From the NCBI RefSeq assembly GCF_001612635.1, contig NZ_BDAV01000015.1, positions 62,001 through 126,000 of the forward strand: DNA of 64,000 nt, written 5' to 3'. The DNA is from Nocardia africana NBRC 100379 (GTDB lineage: Bacteria > Actinomycetota > Actinomycetes > Mycobacteriales > Mycobacteriaceae). Positions 52,938-61,089 of this stretch are shown piece by piece. The notes under the pieces are model-generated. The model was not told where the DNA came from and searched no databases. It saw nothing but the letters and a program-made list of their open reading frames with translations. The stretch's first letter is position 1, and the number at the start of each line of letters is the position of its first letter. The position numbers and the translations under genes were made by a program.

Positions 52938-54068
52938 ATGAGCGCAGAGATCCGCGGCTTCCGCATCGACATCCCGCAGTCCGACATCGACGATCTGCAG
53001 GACCGCCTCGACCGGACGCGGTGGGCGCCGCAGCTGCCCGGCGCGGCCGGCAGCCGGGGCGTCCCGGTGGCTCGGCTCCGCGAGCTGGCCGAGTACTGGC
53101 GCACCGAATACGACTGGCGGGCGCAGGAATCCCGGCTCAATCGCTTCCCTCAGTACCGCACCGAGATCGACGGGGTGGATGTGCACTTCCTGCATGTGCG
53201 CTCGCCCGAGCCCGGGGCGCTGCCCCTGGTCCTCAACCACGGCTGGCCCAGCACCTTCGCCGAATTCGCCGACCTCGTCGACCTTCTCGTCGATCCCCGG
53301 GCGCACGGTGGCGATCCCGCGCGAGCCTTCCATGTGGTCGTGCCGTCGGTGCCGGGATACGGATTCTCGGCCGCGCCTTCCGAAACCGGCTGGAGTGCCG
53401 AGCGTGTGGGCCGGATGTGGGTGGAACTGATGCGCCGGCTCGGCTACGAGCGCTACGGCGTACAGGGCGGCGACCTGGGCACCTACGTGGGCACCGCGAT
53501 GGCCGAGGCGGCGCCGGACCGGGTGGCCGGGCTCTACATCACCGCCGGCCTGGGCTTCCCCACCGAGGCCGATGTGCCGATCCTGACCGACGCCGAACGG
53601 GCCGGCTACGAGGCGATGATGGCGGCGGACTGGGTCAACGGCGTGGATCATCACGGTCTGCTGCGTGCGGCGCCGCAGACCTTCTCGATCGGATGGAACG
53701 ATTCACCCGCCGCCGCCTTGGCCTGGATGATGCAGAAGTACACCGACTTCAGCGCCGCCGGCCCGCTCGATGCGGCGATCGACCGCGATGCGCTGCTCAC
53801 CACCGTGGGCATCTACTGGTTCACCCAGAGCTTCGGAACGTCCGCGTGGTCGTACTACGACAGCACCGGCTTCGCCTGGCCCACCGGTTCGGCGCAGGTC
53901 CCGACCGGGGTGTACAGCGGCGCCCCGGGCATCCGCCGGCTCGCCGAGCGCACCGCGAAGATCGTGCACTGGCCCGAGGGCAATCCCCCGGGGCACCATT
54001 TCATCGCGATGGATCAACCGCGGGCATACGCGGCTGACCTGCGCACGTTCTTCGGAAATCTCGGCTGA
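52938..54068 (+). CDS. Epoxide-hydrolase-family protein with N-terminal EHN domain
   Basis: A 376-residue hydrolase with the N-terminal epoxide hydrolase domain (about residues 4-110, IRGFRIDIPQSDIDDLQDRL) and an alpha/beta-hydrolase core. HGW (101-103) is the oxyanion element, Asp179 in GVQGGDLGTYVG is the predicted nucleophile, and PPGHHFIAMD near residue 350 supplies the His. It should convert an epoxide to a diol, substrate unknown. No Shine-Dalgarno is present. TAGTGT ends seven bases before the ATG, so the mRNA is probably leaderless. A long hairpin follows the stop. Confidence 0.87.
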   Translation: MSAEIRGFRIDIPQSDIDDLQDRLDRTRWAPQLPGAAGSRGVPVARLRELAEYWRTEYDWRAQESRLNRFPQYRTEIDGVDVHFLHVRSPEPGALPLVLNHGWPSTFAEFADLVDLLVDPRAHGGDPARAFHVVVPSVPGYGFSAAPSETGWSAERVGRMWVELMRRLGYERYGVQGGDLGTYVGTAMAEAAPDRVAGLYITAGLGFPTEADVPILTDAERAGYEAMMAADWVNGVDHHGLLRAAPQTFSIGWNDSPAAALAWMMQKYTDFSAAGPLDAAIDRDALLTTVGIYWFTQSFGTSAWSYYDSTGFAWPTGSAQVPTGVYSGAPGIRRLAERTAKIVHWPEGNPPGHHFIAMDQPRAYAADLRTFFGNLG

Positions 54069-54076
54069 GCGACGTT

Positions 54077-54132
54077 CATCGGAAAATCTAGGGCTCTCGA
54101 CTCTCTGAACTAGACAGCCCTAGATTTCCCGA
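54077..54132. terminator. Long bidirectional terminator hairpin
   Basis: 19-base arms (54077-54095 with 54114-54132, core AAATCTAGGGCT) with one mismatch and an 18-base loop. It lies between the convergent epoxide hydrolase and acyl-CoA dehydrogenase genes. The AT-rich part of the arms gives short T/A runs for both directions. Confidence 0.85.
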
Positions 54133-54139
54133 TGGATCG

Positions 54140-56095
54140 CTACACGTCGGCCGCCGTGCGCGTGGACGGCAGGAACGGGGTGAGCAGATTCTGCTCGGTG
54201 GACGGCCCGAATTCCCATTCCGCGATCCACGGACCGGTGCCCTCGCTCGGGTCGAGCACGCCCGATTCCAGCCATTCGTAGCGGCCCTCGAGCACCTGCC
54301 GAGTCAGCGCGGTGTCGGCGTCGTCGGTGTTGTCCCACAGCGCGGCGAAGGCAGCCTCCACCCGCAACCGGGACTGGCGGCAGAAGGCGTCGGCCAGTTC
54401 CGTCGCCGCGGCCGCGTCCCGGCTGTCGTCGGCGCGCATGGCCTGCGCCCGCACGCAGGCCGCCGACATGGCGAACAGCTCCGCGCCGATATCGACGAGG
54501 CGCCCCAGGAATCCCTGGCGGTATTCGAGCTTCGCCTGCCAGCGCGCCATCGCGTACATCAGTTCGCGCGCCTGTTTGCGGGACATGCGCTCGATGAAGC
54601 GCAAATGCGTTGCCAACGGACCGAATTCGGTATATCCGGCCGGAAGTGTGCCACGGCCGACCGCCAGCTGCGGGAACCATTTCGCGTAGAAGCCACTCGC
54701 CCCGACCGCCGCGGTGGCCTTATCCTTCAACGCCGCATGACGATCCACGAGTGCGCCCGCCGCGGCCATGTGCGCATCGGCCATCTCCCGGGCGATCAGC
54801 AGCCGCATGATCTCGCTGGAGCCTTCGAAGATCCGGTTGATCCGCAGATCGCGCACCAGCTGTTCGGCCGGTACCGCCCGCTCACCCCGCGCGCGCAGGG
54901 AGGTGGCGGTCTCGTAGCCGCGCCCGCCGCGGATCTGCACCAGTTCGTCGGCGATGCGGCAGCTCATCTCGGAGGCCCACAGTTTGGCCAGTGCGGCTTC
55001 GATCCGAATGTCGTTGCGCGCCTCGTCGCACATGGTCCCGGACAGTTCGAGCACCGCCTCCAGCGCGAAAGCGGTTGCGGCGACGAAGGATATCTTCGAC
55101 GCGACCGCCGCGTGCTCACCGACCGGTCGGCCCCACTGCACCCGTGCCGCCGACCAGCCGCGGCTGATCTTCAGCGACCACTTCGCCGCCGCCGTGCACA
55201 GCGCGGGGATCGCCAGCCGTCCGGCATTGAGTGTGGTCAGCGCGATCTTCAGGCCGTCGCCCTCGCGACCGATCAGATTGCGCGCCGGCACCCGGACCTT
55301 GTGCATGCGGGTGACACCGTTCTCGATCCCGTGCAGACCCATGAAGGCGTTGCGGCGCTCGACGGTGATGCCGGGGGTGTCGGCCTCCACCACGAAGGCG
55401 GATATCCCGCCGCGATGTCCGGGCCCCTTCGGTACCCGCGCCATCACCACCAGCAGTTCGGCGACGACACCGTTGGTCGTCCACAACTTCACTCCGTCGA
55501 GCTCGTAGGCCTCGCCGTCGGCCGTCGGGGTCGCCGTACTCGCCATTCGGGCCGGGTCGGATCCTACGTCCGGTTCGGTCAGCAGGAATGCGCTGACCGC
55601 GCCCCGCGCGCAACGGGGCAGGAATTCGCGCTTCTGTTCCTCGGTGCCGGCCAGCTTGAGCGGTTCCGGCACGCCGATCGACTGATGCGCCGAGAGCAGC
55701 ACGCCCAAACTCGCGTGCACCGAGCCGACCAGCATCAACGCCCGGTTGTAGCCGACCTGCGACAGGCCCTGCCCGCCGTATTCCGGCGGGATCTTGAGTC
55801 CGAAGCAGCCGAGTTCGGCCAGCCCACGGACGTAGTCGTCGGGAATCTTCGATTCGGCCTCGATGACCGACCCGTCCAGGGTCTCGCAGAAGGCCCGTAG
55901 CCGTTCCAGATAAGCCTCGGTCCGCGCCGCATCGTCGGGAGCCGGCCGCGGATACGGATGAATCAGGTCGAGCCGGAACCGGCCGAGAAACATCTGCTTG
56001 GCGAACGACGGTTTGGCCCAGGTGCTTTCGCGCGATTCCTCGACCAGTGCGCGAGCCTGCTCTTCGGTGGCGTGAACTTTCGCGGCTGTCGCCAT
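54140..56095 (-). CDS. Large acyl-CoA dehydrogenase (FadE5/VLCAD-like)
   Basis: A 651-residue FAD enzyme that introduces the first double bond in acyl-CoA breakdown. Domains: an N-terminal tail of about 45 residues, ACAD N-terminal and middle domains (LTEPDVGSDPARM, KLWTTNG), and a C-terminal helical domain with IRGGRGYETATSLRARGERA and the predicted base Glu near 424 in FEGSSEIMRL. About 170 extra residues follow, as in very-long-chain and FadE5-type enzymes. The ATG at 56095 follows GGGAGGA by four bases. A CRP/GlxR-like site lies 19 bases upstream. Substrate chain length cannot be told. Confidence 0.9.
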   Translation of the reverse strand: MATAAKVHATEEQARALVEESRESTWAKPSFAKQMFLGRFRLDLIHPYPRPAPDDAARTEAYLERLRAFCETLDGSVIEAESKIPDDYVRGLAELGCFGLKIPPEYGGQGLSQVGYNRALMLVGSVHASLGVLLSAHQSIGVPEPLKLAGTEEQKREFLPRCARGAVSAFLLTEPDVGSDPARMASTATPTADGEAYELDGVKLWTTNGVVAELLVVMARVPKGPGHRGGISAFVVEADTPGITVERRNAFMGLHGIENGVTRMHKVRVPARNLIGREGDGLKIALTTLNAGRLAIPALCTAAAKWSLKISRGWSAARVQWGRPVGEHAAVASKISFVAATAFALEAVLELSGTMCDEARNDIRIEAALAKLWASEMSCRIADELVQIRGGRGYETATSLRARGERAVPAEQLVRDLRINRIFEGSSEIMRLLIAREMADAHMAAAGALVDRHAALKDKATAAVGASGFYAKWFPQLAVGRGTLPAGYTEFGPLATHLRFIERMSRKQARELMYAMARWQAKLEYRQGFLGRLVDIGAELFAMSAACVRAQAMRADDSRDAAAATELADAFCRQSRLRVEAAFAALWDNTDDADTALTRQVLEGRYEWLESGVLDPSEGTGPWIAEWEFGPSTEQNLLTPFLPSTRTAADV

Positions 56096-56113
56096 GGGAT
56101 CCTCCCTCGAAAC

Positions 56114-56129
56114 GTGATCAGGATCACAT
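56114..56129. promoter_or_regulatory. CRP/GlxR-like palindrome before the acyl-CoA dehydrogenase gene
   Basis: On the minus strand TGTGATCCTGATCACG fits TGTGA-N6-TCACA at 9 of 10 positions. It is nested in a wider inverted repeat (CTCGAA at 56107-56112, TTCGAG at 56130-56135). The position close to the start suggests repression, or the promoter lies further upstream. Confidence 0.55.
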
Positions 56130-56189
56130 TCGAGTGTAGGAGAGTCGGTTACTCGCCGGTAGGCTTCCGGGGAAATCGGAGGTGGAGAA

Positions 56190-57374
56190 TTACTGCACGC
56201 CGCGCAGATAGCGTCCGAAATGCGGCACGGTGAAGCCGATCGTGCCCCGCTCGGCGGAATAGATCAGCCCCTTCTTGATGAGTCCGTCCCGCGCCGGGGA
56301 CAGCGAGGCGGGTTTGCGGCCCAGCTCCTGGGCGACGGCCGCGGTCGGCACCGGCCCGTCGTCGCCGGCCAGATCGGCCATCGCCCGCATGTACTCGCGC
56401 TCGGCCGGAGTTGCCCGTTCATAGCGGGAGCCGAAGAATCCGACCGCCAATTCCTCCTCGGCCGCAGGGGCCGCCAGTTCCACATCCTCGGCGCCGATCG
56501 GGCTGCGGGCGGCCACATCCCAGGTGGCCTTCCCATAGGCCTGAACGAAATAGGGATAACCATCCGCCTTGTCGTACAAGGCTTTCAGTGCCTCCTCGGT
56601 GAACTCCACCGCCTCGCGCTCCGCGGGAGCGATCAGCGCGCGGTCCGCGGAATCGCGATCGAGCCGGTCGATTCGGTGGTAGCTGAAAAGTCGCTCGGAA
56701 TAGCTTTTGGAGGCCGAGAGGACGGCCGGCAAATGTGGCAGGCCCGCGCCCACCACGATCAACGGCGCTGTCTCCTGGCTCAATTCGTGGCAGGCGCCGC
56801 AGATCGCGGAGATGTCGGCCGGCCCCAGATCCTGCATCTCGTCGATGAACACGGCGATGCCGACGCCGATATCGCGCGCGAGCTGGGCGGCCTCCAACAG
56901 CAACTCCACCAGATCGATCTCGATGTCACCGGAGTCCGCGCGCCCGGTGACGGCCGGGACGTCGATACCGGGCTGCCAGCGCTCCCGCATTCCCTTGTCG
57001 GCGGTCGCGCGCAGGGCGAAGGCCTTGAGGATGCCCAGGAAATCGTCGACCATCTCGGGATTGCGGTGGGCGACGGCGATCTGACGCACCGCCATATGCA
57101 GGGCCGATGCCAGCGGGCGCCGCAATTCCTGATCCGGTCGCGCCTCGAGTTTGCCGGTCCCCCAGCCGCGCGAGCGGGCCGTGGACCGAAGTTGGTTGAG
57201 CAGCACTGTCTTTCCCACGCCGCGCAGGCCGGTGAGCATCACGCTGCGTTCGGGACGTCCGCGCGAGATGCGTTCGAGCACGATGTCGAAGGCGTCGAGC
57301 TGTTTATCGCGCCCGGCGAGTTCGGGCGGGCGCTGGCCGGCGCCCGGGGCATACGGATTCCGCACGGGGTCCAT
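56190..57374 (-). CDS. ORC/STAND-like AAA ATPase
   Basis: A 394-residue P-loop protein. Walker A is GLRGVGKT (residues 49-56), Walker B VFIDEM (175-180), followed by a sensor-like VVGAGLPHLP. The C-terminal part (about 300-394) looks like a winged helix (VAQELGRKPASLSPARDGLI), so nucleic-acid binding is possible. The N-terminus ELAGRDKQLDAFDIVLERI is typical of Orc1/Cdc6-like ATPases of unknown function in actinobacteria. It has no recognisable effector domain. TACGGT lies eight bases before the ATG at 57374, indicating a leaderless start. Divergent from the small gene at 57537. Confidence 0.82.
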   Translation of the reverse strand: MDPVRNPYAPGAGQRPPELAGRDKQLDAFDIVLERISRGRPERSVMLTGLRGVGKTVLLNQLRSTARSRGWGTGKLEARPDQELRRPLASALHMAVRQIAVAHRNPEMVDDFLGILKAFALRATADKGMRERWQPGIDVPAVTGRADSGDIEIDLVELLLEAAQLARDIGVGIAVFIDEMQDLGPADISAICGACHELSQETAPLIVVGAGLPHLPAVLSASKSYSERLFSYHRIDRLDRDSADRALIAPAEREAVEFTEEALKALYDKADGYPYFVQAYGKATWDVAARSPIGAEDVELAAPAAEEELAVGFFGSRYERATPAEREYMRAMADLAGDDGPVPTAAVAQELGRKPASLSPARDGLIKKGLIYSAERGTIGFTVPHFGRYLRGVQ

Positions 57375-57536
57375 GCCCCGACACCGTAGCGCGTTCGCAC
57401 CGAAATCTCGGGATATATAGGGGATGTCCTAGATTGCGCTATCCGAGCGAATGGCAGCCGCTGCGCGGGGTGACCGGGCGCGATGCGCTCTCTACGCTGG
57501 TGGCTGATCGAGGTCCGAAATGTCGCAGGAGGGTCC

Positions 57537-57824
57537 ATGTCCACCGATTCGGAAGATCAGCAGTCCGGCGATCGGCCGAACCCCACGGTGGCCGAGGTCG
57601 TCGGATCCTGGGACGTGCCCGCCGGTGCGAGCGTGGCCCGGCAGATTCGCGACAACATCCTGCACGCGATCGCCCAGGGATACGACGATCCGCAACTGGT
57701 GGCCGATCTGGCGGTCGGTCCGCTCGTGATCGCCCTGGGCCGGCTGGAAACAGAACTGGCGGACGCGCGCGGACGTATCGCGGAACTCGAGCGCGCGGTC
57801 CATCCGCGCGGTGCGGCCGAGTGA
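57537..57824 (+). CDS. Small helical protein, unknown
   Basis: A 95-residue protein. The first 22 residues are polar. The centre SVARQIRDNILHAIAQGYDD is helical and the end (LVIALGRLETELADARGRIA and after) is a strong coiled-coil heptad pattern. No catalytic motif. It may be an oligomer or adaptor. The ATG at 57537 follows AGGAGG by four bases. It is divergent from the AAA ATPase gene and followed by the riboswitch region. No family recognised. Confidence 0.68.
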   Translation: MSTDSEDQQSGDRPNPTVAEVVGSWDVPAGASVARQIRDNILHAIAQGYDDPQLVADLAVGPLVIALGRLETELADARGRIAELERAVHPRGAAE

Positions 57825-58049
57825 CTCGGCCGCACATGTAACGCTGCGCCGACTCGTTTCGATAACGAGGGCAGAGCCGCGGATACCGTGCCGTGATCTC
57901 CATAGCAGATGCGATCCGCCGGGCTGTAATCGGGGGTAGTCCTGGCGTTTTGGTGACACGCGGGCAGACACGCCGCCGTGTGGGGTGGACAACAACACCG
58001 AGCCGTCGTAATCTCTTCGTGACTTCGCGGAGTATGTCGCTTCATTAGA
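57825..58049. other. Gap before the riboswitch
   Basis: 225 bases without a supported gene, together with the riboswitch part of a 417-base non-coding stretch. The promoter for the riboswitch-NlpC/P60 transcript should lie here. The segment 57990-58040 is relatively AT-rich. Confidence 0.4.
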
Positions 58050-58225
58050 GGGGCGGCCCGTTGAGTCACCGCCTAATCAGCAGTCGAGTGGGCAGCTCGA
58101 TCGCTGAACCGGGGACCCAGGTTTCTGGGGTGAATCCTCTTCGGTCGCAAGGTCGATGGGGTAGGGCCGATCTTCCCGGTCCGAACCCGTCAGCTAACCC
58201 GGTCGGCGCGTGGGCAAGGAAGAAA
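58050..58225 (+). ncRNA. Cyclic di-AMP riboswitch (ydaO/yuaA type)
   Basis: The leader of the NlpC/P60 gene shows the conserved blocks of the ydaO class in the right order: GGGCAGCTCGATCGCTGAAC, GGGGACCCAGGTTT, TGGGGTGAATCC, TCCGAACCCGTCAGCTAACC and GGTCGGCG, ending in the AAGGAAG that precedes the ribosome site. In actinobacteria this riboswitch commonly stands before cell-wall hydrolase genes and turns them off when c-di-AMP is high. Boundaries are approximate. The AGGAG of the gene lies just after it (58227-58231), so control of translation or of a transcript end is possible. Confidence 0.9.
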
Positions 58226-58241
58226 CAGGAGACTCAGCTCG

Positions 58242-58919
58242 GTGGGTAAACACAGTCTGCAACGGGAATCTCGGCTGCCGAATTCCGTCAAGGGTGCGCT
58301 GGTCTGCGGCGCAGTAGCGGCCACAACCGGTGCGATTCCGGCGATTCCGGCCATGGCGGCCACGATCAACGTTCCCGGCGTCGGCAACTTCGACGTTCCG
58401 CTGGGTTCGGACTTCGACCAGCAGGTCAGCCAGGCGAACCAGGTACTCGCCGATCACGCGGATCAGATCAAGGGAGTTCAGCAGGCGCTGAGCTCGCAGG
58501 CGGTCGCGCCCAGCATCCCCAACGCCGCACAGAACCCGATGGGTGGCATGTTCGGCCAGTCGCAGCAGCAGCACGGGGTCGGCGATGTCGCCCTCGACGC
58601 CGCGCGCAGCAAGATCGGCGCCGACTACGTGTGGGGCGCCTCCGGTCCTTCGAACTTCGACTGCTCCGGTCTGGTGCAGTGGGCGTACAAGCAGGCCGGA
58701 ATTCAGCTGCCGCGCACCAGCTTCGAACAGTCGCATGTCGGCAAGCCGGTCGCCTTCCAGGACCTGAAGCCGGGCGACCTGGTCATCCAGAACGGTGGCG
58801 GCCACGTGGCCATGTACGCCGGGGATGGCAAGATTCTCCAGGCGCCGCAGTCGGGTGAGACCGTCAGCTACGCGCATCTGGATCCCGACTCGATCGTCAC
58901 CGCACGCCGCGTCGCCTAG
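58242..58919 (+). CDS. NlpC/P60 family secreted peptidoglycan hydrolase
   Basis: A 225-residue exported endopeptidase that cuts cell-wall peptide stems. The signal peptide ends near PAMAA (residues 36-40). About 45-110 is a linker with helical, Gln-rich sequence. The NlpC/P60 domain is at about 113-225, with Cys141 (NFDCSGLVQWA), His188 (GGGHVAMY) and a third polar position at Gln200 (KILQAP). The GTG start lies ten bases after AGGAG. Expression is predicted to be controlled by the c-di-AMP riboswitch directly upstream. A 16-bp hairpin follows, then the S4 gene. Confidence 0.92.
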   Translation: MGKHSLQRESRLPNSVKGALVCGAVAATTGAIPAIPAMAATINVPGVGNFDVPLGSDFDQQVSQANQVLADHADQIKGVQQALSSQAVAPSIPNAAQNPMGGMFGQSQQQHGVGDVALDAARSKIGADYVWGASGPSNFDCSGLVQWAYKQAGIQLPRTSFEQSHVGKPVAFQDLKPGDLVIQNGGGHVAMYAGDGKILQAPQSGETVSYAHLDPDSIVTARRVA

Positions 58920-58931
58920 TCGTTCCGCTCG

Positions 58932-58967
58932 ACAGTAGGCCCGGCGGTGATCCGCCGGGCCTACTGT
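58932..58967 (+). terminator. Terminator between the NlpC/P60 and S4 genes
   Basis: A 16-bp perfect stem (58932-58947 with 58952-58967) and loop TGAT, 12 bases after the NlpC/P60 stop. The Shine-Dalgarno of the S4 gene begins at the next base, so the hairpin could also affect initiation of that gene. Confidence 0.85.
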
Positions 58968-58978
58968 GAGGAGCGAAA

Positions 58979-59365
58979 CTGGAACAGGCACAACCAGCTT
59001 CAGCTCGGGTCGACTCCTGGATCTGGGCTGTCCGGCTGTTCAAGACTCGATCCGCCGCGGCCACCGCGTGCCGCGGCGGTCACGTGCGCGTCAACGGCAC
59101 GGCGGTCAAACCTGCTCATCAGATCAAGCCCGGTGATGAAGTGCGGGTCCGCAACGCCGGGGTCGAACGCATCGTCGTGGTGGTCCGGCTGGTGGTCAAA
59201 CGCGTCGGCGCTTCGATCGCGACGCAATGCTATATCGACAAGAGCCCTCCGCCGCCCGCACCGGAGATCGTCGCCGCGATGCCCAAGCGCGACCGTGGTG
59301 CCGGACGGCCCACCAAGCGCGAACGCCGCGAAACCGATCGGCTACTCGGTCGCGATTCGACCTGA
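58979..59365 (+). CDS. S4-domain RNA-binding protein (Hsp15-like), apparent CTG start
   Basis: A 128-residue protein of the Hsp15/S4 family, which binds ribosomal RNA, including stalled 50S subunits in E. coli. The S4 motif is RVDSWIWAVRLFKTRSAAAT then RGGHVRVNGTAVKPAHQIKP, and the C-terminus is basic and Pro-rich. The family core needs sequence upstream of the GTG at 59084. The frame is open back to a TGA at 58967-58969, and the only suitable codon is CTG at 58979, five bases after GAGGAG (58968-58973). No ATG, GTG or TTG lies between. The 3' end overlaps the convergent acyl-AMP ligase gene by 24 bases. Confidence 0.8.
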   Translation: MEQAQPASARVDSWIWAVRLFKTRSAAATACRGGHVRVNGTAVKPAHQIKPGDEVRVRNAGVERIVVVVRLVVKRVGASIATQCYIDKSPPPPAPEIVAAMPKRDRGAGRPTKRERRETDRLLGRDST

Positions 59366-61087
59366 ACTCGCGCGGAGGGCGTCCGCTGCGGTACTGAATT
59401 CCCTGCTGAACTCTCCTGTCCGATAGAGAGTGCGGCATTCGCCCCGGCGCACCTTTCCGCTCGAGGTCTTCGGAATCGCGCCGCGCGGCAGCAACAACAC
59501 GTCCACCGGTGCGATGCCGTGCACAGTCGCCACCGCGGCCCGGATCCGCCGGCCGATATCGCTCGCGGCGGCCGGTGGGCTCACCTTTTCTGGACTCACC
59601 ACTTCGGCGACGACCACCAGGTCCTCGCGTTCACCGGTATCGACCCCGAACGCCGCGATATGCCCGGGGCGCAGTTCGGGCGCGGAGTCGGCGGCAGTGG
59701 CTTCGATATCGGCGGGGAAATGGTTGCGGCCGTCGATGACGATCGTGTCGCGCAAGCGGCCCGCGATGTAGAGACCTCCGTCGTGGACGAAACCGAGATC
59801 TCCCGTCCGCAGCCACGTTCCGGTCTGCCCGGGCAGAACGGCGCCGAAGGTGGCGGCGGTCCGCTCGCGCAGTCCCGCATATCCCGCGCCGACATTCGGA
59901 CCCCGCACCCAGATCTCACCGACGGCACCGTCGTCGCGGGGAGCGAGAGTGATCGGGTCGACGATGCGCACGGTTTGCCCGGCGGGACGGCCGCAGTCGA
60001 CCAGCGCGATACCGTCGTGGCCCGCGGACGCGACGATCGCATGGCCCGCGCTCAGGGCGGCGCGGTCGAATTCGACGCATATCGGTTCCGCCTCCGGGGA
60101 CGAGATGGTCACCGGAAGGGTCGCCTCCGCCAGCCCGTATCCCGCGGTGTGGGCCCGGTGGCGGAATCCGTGCGGCGCGAAGGTGCGGGTGAAGGCGCCC
60201 AGGGCGGTGGCGCGAATCGGTTCGGCGCCGTTGAGCAGCAGATCCAGCGATGACAGATCGAGGCCGTCACGTTCCTCCGCCGACGTTCCCGAAACGGCAA
60301 GTGTCAGGCCGAAATTCGGGCTGGCGGTGACGGCGGCACGATAGTCGCTGCACGCGCGCAACCATCGAATCGGGCGTTTGGCGAAGTCGGCCGGTGGCAG
60401 GGTGATCGCGTGAACGCCGAGGTGCAGCGGCAGCGACAGGGCGAACACCAGGCCCATATCGTGGAAGAACGGCAGCCAGGTCACCATCGGGCGGTCGGCG
60501 GCCGGTGCCAGCGCCGTCCGCAACTGATCGAGTGCGGCCGTGAGATTGGCGTGGGTGATGCGCACTCCGGCAGGCGAAGTGGTGGAGCCGGAGGTGTACT
60601 GGAGGTAGGCGGGATGCGCGCCGACCGGATCCAAGCGCACGTCGCCGGTGCCGGCGTGCGCATCGACCGTGAGGAGTTCACCGTGCGGCATGTCGGCGGC
60701 ATCCGGCAATTCGGGTGCGCCGGACGAGTGGCGTGACGAGACGAGGCTCAGACGCGGCTCGGCGTCGACGAGGATCGTTCGCAGCCGAACGGCATTGCGG
60801 CGCATCGCCGTCGGAAACAGCGGCACCGCGGTGCGGGCGCTGTAGAGACAGGCGAGGAAGGCGACGACATAGTCGAGGCCGTGCTCGCACAGGATCGCGA
60901 CACGATCACCGGGTGAAGACCGCTCTCGAATCCGCGCGGCTAGTAGTCCTGCGGCACTGTGTAATTCGGCGATCGTGACGGTGTCCGCCGTACGCCGGCC
61001 GCCCGGATACGACAGCGCGGTGAAGGCCGGTTCGTCCGGTGTCCGGGCAGCCCGGCTCGCGACGATCGCCGCCACGCGGTTGATCAT
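59342..61087 (-). CDS. Fatty acyl-AMP ligase (FAAL/FadD-like)
   Basis: A 581-residue adenylating enzyme that activates a fatty acid as acyl-AMP and, in FAAL members, hands it to an ACP or PKS. The AMP-binding motif YLQYTSGSTTSPAGV, then WLPFFHDMGL, TAGYGLAEATLPV and GEIWVRGPNVGAGY, TGDLGFVHDGGLYIAGR are the adenylation core. KTSSGKVRRGECR near the C-terminus holds the catalytic Lys. The FAAL assignment is inferred from the neighbouring PKS and the family look. The ATG at 61087 follows CAGGAG by five bases, placed two bases after the PKS stop, so the two genes are coupled. Confidence 0.88.
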   Translation of the reverse strand: MINRVAAIVASRAARTPDEPAFTALSYPGGRRTADTVTIAELHSAAGLLAARIRERSSPGDRVAILCEHGLDYVVAFLACLYSARTAVPLFPTAMRRNAVRLRTILVDAEPRLSLVSSRHSSGAPELPDAADMPHGELLTVDAHAGTGDVRLDPVGAHPAYLQYTSGSTTSPAGVRITHANLTAALDQLRTALAPAADRPMVTWLPFFHDMGLVFALSLPLHLGVHAITLPPADFAKRPIRWLRACSDYRAAVTASPNFGLTLAVSGTSAEERDGLDLSSLDLLLNGAEPIRATALGAFTRTFAPHGFRHRAHTAGYGLAEATLPVTISSPEAEPICVEFDRAALSAGHAIVASAGHDGIALVDCGRPAGQTVRIVDPITLAPRDDGAVGEIWVRGPNVGAGYAGLRERTAATFGAVLPGQTGTWLRTGDLGFVHDGGLYIAGRLRDTIVIDGRNHFPADIEATAADSAPELRPGHIAAFGVDTGEREDLVVVAEVVSPEKVSPPAAASDIGRRIRAAVATVHGIAPVDVLLLPRGAIPKTSSGKVRRGECRTLYRTGEFSREFSTAADALRASSGRIATE

Positions 61088-61089
61088 GG

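Noticed and set aside
52689..53654. Long upstream extension of the alpha/beta hydrolase frame
   Set aside because: It runs antisense through the epoxide hydrolase gene, and the ATG at 52688 has an excellent ribosome site and begins the fold correctly.
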